Shown in pieces: positions 6,047-8,168 of a stretch of DNA of 8,168 nucleotides. The DNA comes from an uncultured Eubacteriales bacterium (GTDB lineage: Bacteria; Bacillota_A; Clostridia; Christensenellales; Aristaeellaceae): the NCBI GenBank assembly GCA_900313545.1, contig OMRS01000271.1:1-8168 (forward strand). The letters are read 5' to 3'. Positions within the stretch are counted from its first letter, which is position 1, and every line of letters begins with the position of its first letter. The position numbers and the translations under genes were made by a program. The notes beneath the pieces are model-generated. The model saw only the letters and a program-made list of their open reading frames with translations, was not told where the DNA came from and did not search any database.

Positions 6047-7594
6047 TCAGAACACCGCGTACATGAAGGATCCCGCCGCCACGTCCGATCCCACGAACCA
6101 CGCGACGGTCAGGGTGCACAGCCCCAGCAGCAGCACATAGCGCACGGGTACCGGCAGGGAGAGCAGTCTTCCCCGCACGTCCACGCCCCGCTCCCGCAGG
6201 AGGGAAACGCCAAAGAGCAGAAGGGTACCGATGCCCAGGATCCACCACCCGTTCATGTCCACGCCGTAATCCAGCAGCACGCCGGAGGTAAAATCCTCCA
6301 TGCGGAAGCGGGTCACGGTGTTGTTCATCAGGACGAAGGCGTCCATGCCTTCAAGGCTGCGGTCAAAGTACCAACCGATATTGACGATCAGGAAGGTCCG
6401 CAGCACCCGGAAGATGTGGAAGGGGACGGAGGCGCACAGCCTGGGGAAACGCTCCGCAAAGCCCCTGAACAGGGGCTCCATCAGGGCGGACACCGCCAGG
6501 ATCACGCCGTTGTAGAGTCCCCAGAACAGGTAATTGGCCCTCGCCCCGTGCCACAGGCCCACCAGGAGGAACACCAGGATGTTGCCCAGTGCCGCCGGAA
6601 GGGTCCTTGCCAGCTGGGGCATGTGTTTTTTCAGTTTCTTTCCAAGGGCGGCCATGGGCCGGGACAGCGCAAAGGGATAAAAGACGTAGTCCCTCATCCA
6701 TGCGCCCAGGCTGATGTGCCATCTGCGCCAGAAATCGCCCAGGGAAACCGCAAAGTAAGGCTGTCTGAAGTTGGGCGTCATGTGCACACCGAACAGTTCC
6801 GCAATGCCCATGACGATGTCGATGCCGCCGGAAAAGTCACAGTACTGCTGCAGGGAGTACATCAGCACGCCCATGACGATGCTGGCCCCCTCGCTGTATT
6901 CCGGGTCCGCGAAAACCTCATCCACAAAGGGCATGGCCCGGTCAGCCAGCACGCGTTTTTTGAAAAAGCCCCAGAGGATCAGAAGCAGCGCGCGGCGAAG
7001 GCCCTCCAGGTCCACGCTGGCCGGCTCCTCCAGCTGTCCGGAAAGCTGCTCCCACCTGCCGATGGGGCCCTGGATCAGCTGCGGGAAGAAGCTGACAAAC
7101 AGCAGGAACTTCAGATAGTTCCGCTCCGGTCTGGCCTTCCCCTGATAGCAGTCAATCACATATCCGGTGGACTGGAAGGTGTAAAAGGAAATGCCCAGGG
7201 GAAGCAGCAGCCCGAATTCGGAATCCTGTCCCAGCCAGCTCAGCACGTCCCCCGTATACTTGAGAACACCGAGAAGACCGAAGTTCAGCAGAAGGCATCC
7301 GATCAGCCAGACGCGCTGTCCTGCCTTTGCCTGCTGCTTGAACAGTTTCTTTTCCGTCCTGTCCGAAATCCCTGCCAGAGCGGCTTTGGATTTTTCCGCA
7401 ATGCGTCCCATCTGCAGCGCGGAAAACCAGGTGGAGGTCGCCGTCAGCAGGATAAATGGCAGCGCCCGCACATCCATGCTGGCATACCACGCAAGCCCGC
7501 CCAAGAGCAGCAGGAAGGACCTGAAGCGCCGGGGAACAATCCTGCACAGCAGCGCAAGCGCCAGGGAAAACCCGATGAGAATGGCTAATGACAT
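6047..7594 (-). CDS. MBOAT-family O-acyltransferase (DltB/AlgI-like) with C-terminal F-x-Y-x-x-F motif
   Basis: A 515-residue polytopic membrane protein with about ten to twelve hydrophobic segments. MBOAT hallmarks: LPLGISFYTFQSTGY (131-145), FFPQLIQGPI (169-178), YCDFSGGIDIVMG (251-263), FWRRWHISLGAWMRDYVF with His293, and GLWHGARANYLFWGLYNG with the catalytic His349. In DltB this machinery takes the acyl group from the carrier protein at the inner face and passes it across the membrane through a central funnel. The chain ends in GSFMYAVF, with Tyr512. Small DltX proteins and many MBOATs of this kind end in an F-x-Y-x-x-F pattern whose Tyr has been proposed as an acyl acceptor. It is the first gene of the operon. 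The ATG at 7594 is chosen because AGAGAGG lies 7 bases upstream. ATGs at 7600 and 7615 and the open frame to 7846 are poorer: the site would overlap or be absent, and the promoter lies inside the extension. Confidence 0.93.
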   Translation of the reverse strand: MSLAILIGFSLALALLCRIVPRRFRSFLLLLGGLAWYASMDVRALPFILLTATSTWFSALQMGRIAEKSKAALAGISDRTEKKLFKQQAKAGQRVWLIGCLLLNFGLLGVLKYTGDVLSWLGQDSEFGLLLPLGISFYTFQSTGYVIDCYQGKARPERNYLKFLLFVSFFPQLIQGPIGRWEQLSGQLEEPASVDLEGLRRALLLILWGFFKKRVLADRAMPFVDEVFADPEYSEGASIVMGVLMYSLQQYCDFSGGIDIVMGIAELFGVHMTPNFRQPYFAVSLGDFWRRWHISLGAWMRDYVFYPFALSRPMAALGKKLKKHMPQLARTLPAALGNILVFLLVGLWHGARANYLFWGLYNGVILAVSALMEPLFRGFAERFPRLCASVPFHIFRVLRTFLIVNIGWYFDRSLEGMDAFVLMNNTVTRFRMEDFTSGVLLDYGVDMNGWWILGIGTLLLFGVSLLRERGVDVRGRLLSLPVPVRYVLLLGLCTLTVAWFVGSDVAAGSFMYAVF

Positions 7595-7601
7595 GTCCAT
7601 G

Positions 7602-7608
7602 CCTCTCT
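7602..7608 (-). promoter_or_regulatory. Ribosome binding site of the MBOAT gene (decides the start)
   Basis: The minus strand reads AGAGAGG, then 7 bases, then ATG at 7594. The ATG at 7600 would lie only one base after the site, and the ATG at 7615 lies upstream of it. The start at 7594 is therefore the one the sequence supports. Confidence 0.65.
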
Positions 7609-7623
7609 TATTCATGTATTGCC

Positions 7624-7643
7624 GAGTCTGCATATATAGACTC
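7624..7643 (-). other. Hairpin at the predicted 5' end of the operon transcript
   Basis: GAGTCT (7624-7629) and AGACTC (7638-7643) form a perfect 6-bp inverted repeat around an AT-rich 8-base loop. If transcription starts about 7 bases after the -10 box, near 7644, this hairpin sits at the very start of the mRNA, where such structures often protect against decay. It could instead be an operator half-site pair for a dimeric repressor. Both roles are inferred. Confidence 0.45.
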
Positions 7644-7650
7644 ATCCTGC

Positions 7651-7679
7651 AGTATACCACGCAAATCCGGCTCTGAACA
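7651..7679 (-). promoter_or_regulatory. Probable sigma-A promoter of the dlt-like operon (extended -10)
   Basis: The minus strand has TGGTATACT, an extended -10 with box TATACT at 7656-7651. Seventeen bases upstream is the weak -35 match TGTTCA (7679-7674). The predicted start of transcription near 7644 leaves a leader of about 50 bases before the MBOAT start codon. No other minus-strand promoter of this quality is visible further along the operon, which fits a single six-gene transcript ending at 716-758. Confidence 0.6.
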
Positions 7680-7954
7680 GACAAACGTGTGTATGTGATA
7701 TTGCTTTTATCTCGGGCCGGCGGGCTCCCGTCCCGCCGCGCAAAGCCCTCTCCCCGGAGCCCTCCGGCAGCTGCGGGGCTCTTCAGCGTGCACGATGGAA
7801 AAGCCAGATTCCATGAAGAATCTGGCTCGACAGGAAAGATCGGCAATCCGATTTACCTATTTGGACCGCACGCCGGTGTCCGGAGCAGGGAGCCTGCTTG
7901 ACACGCGGCACGCGGCCGTTCTGCAGCGCTGCGCGCCGTCTCCGGGGGACGGGC
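7680..7954. other. Non-coding stretch between the second carrier-protein gene and the operon promoter
   Basis: About 275 bases hold no convincing gene: the open frames are short, lack ribosome binding sites and resemble no family. Visible elements are the terminator at 7802-7827 and a 7-bp GC hairpin (7718-7724 with 7732-7738). There is also a 6-bp pair GAGCCC/GGGCTC (7757-7762 with 7776-7781) and a short CCGTC/GACGG pair just after the carrier-protein stop codon. The two GC hairpins nearest the promoter lack T tracts. I see no recognisable riboswitch or other named leader in it. Confidence 0.6.
7802..7827 (-). terminator. Intrinsic terminator of the upstream minus-strand unit
   Basis: A perfect 10-bp stem (7802-7811 with 7818-7827) with a 6-base loop is followed on the minus strand by TTTTCC, with the first T in the stem. 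It lies about 130 bases after the stop codon of the carrier-protein gene at 7955 and upstream of the operon promoter. It therefore separates the two transcription units. Confidence 0.7.
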
Positions 7955-8168
7955 CTATTTCACCTTTGTCAGAATCAGGTCCACCATTTCGCCGACGTTT
8001 TTCAGGCCTCCCACCTGGCCCATGTTGAACTTGATTTTGAACATGTTCTCAACGGCCACCATCAGGTTGATGTGCTCCAGCGAATCCCAGTCCTCAATGT
8101 CGTTTGCCGTCGTGGCATCGCTGACATGAATGGATTCATCATCGAATACATCCTGAAACACCTCATCC
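7955..8168 (-). CDS. Second acyl carrier protein, C-terminal part
   Basis: The frame is open to the window edge, so the N-terminus is missing. About 70 residues are visible, and a full protein of this kind is usually near 75-85. The attachment site is canonical: Asp-Ser-Leu in IEDWDSLEHINLM, with the Ser about 27 residues after the GTG at 8161. That GTG is an internal Val, because the preceding codons (Asp-Glu) continue a typical carrier helix I and no ribosome binding site is near. The tail KIKFNMGQVGGLKNVGEM is typical of stand-alone carriers found in polysaccharide or specialised-metabolite clusters. It differs clearly from the carrier at 1661-1891 and is set apart by a terminator and a promoter. 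It probably serves another acyl pathway encoded upstream of the window, on which nothing can be said here. The stop codon is TAG at 7957-7955. Confidence 0.87.
   Translation of the reverse strand, partial: DEVFQDVFDDESIHVSDATTANDIEDWDSLEHINLMVAVENMFKIKFNMGQVGGLKNVGEMVDLILTKVK

Noticed and set aside
5510..7588. Long plus-strand open frame (692 codons) opposite the SGNH and MBOAT genes
   Set aside because: Its Gln/His-rich text is what an antisense reading of membrane-protein codons gives. It has no domain and runs across the true gene junction.
7595..7846. N-terminal extension of the MBOAT protein
   Set aside because: The extension is Arg/Pro-rich with no membrane character and contains the promoter and leader hairpin. 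The ATG at 7594 has the best-placed ribosome binding site.
8090..8161. GTG at 8161 as the start of the second carrier protein
   Set aside because: The frame stays open to the window edge with carrier-like residues, and the protein would lose much of helix I. The gene is cut by the window.

Overview
The window is GC-rich, with G or C at most third codon positions. It reads like a chromosomal segment of a high-GC member of the Clostridia (Lachnospiraceae/Oscillospiraceae-type Firmicutes). This placement is an inference. It rests on strong GGAGG-type ribosome binding sites, a secreted SH3b protein and a dlt-like envelope-modification operon whose protein style I associate with gut Clostridia. 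I see no mobile element, CRISPR array, tRNA or rRNA.

Layout. Positions 1-714 (+) are the C-terminal part of rarA, a replication-associated AAA+ ATPase. A perfect 17-bp inverted repeat (716-758) ends rarA and also ends the operon arriving from the other side. From 7594 down to 762, all on the minus strand and tightly packed, lie six genes in transcription order: an MBOAT O-acyltransferase (DltB-like), a membrane-anchored SGNH protein (DltD-like), an amino-acid-adenylating ligase (DltA-like), a fold-type III PLP decarboxylase, a small acyl carrier protein (DltC-like) and a secreted SH3b protein. Upstream is a roughly 360-bp non-coding stretch with a probable extended -10 promoter (7651-7679), a hairpin at the predicted transcript 5' end and a terminator (7802-7827) for the preceding transcription unit. 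That unit ends with a second, different acyl carrier protein (7955 to beyond the window edge).

How the genes may work together. In the classical Dlt pathway DltA adenylates D-alanine and loads it on DltC, DltB moves it across the membrane, and DltD finishes transfer to teichoic acid. Here the same four roles are present, but a PLP decarboxylase sits between ligase and carrier, overlapping the ligase stop codon. The ligase has Ser where DltA has its stereoselectivity Cys. The MBOAT ends in an F-x-Y-x-x-F motif that could be a built-in acyl-acceptor tyrosine replacing DltX. The DltD-like protein carries an acidic C-terminal extension. The simplest reading is a divergent Dlt-like system that puts an amino acid other than D-alanine, possibly the product of the decarboxylase, on an extracellular polymer. 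The substrate and the acceptor polymer cannot be read from the sequence.
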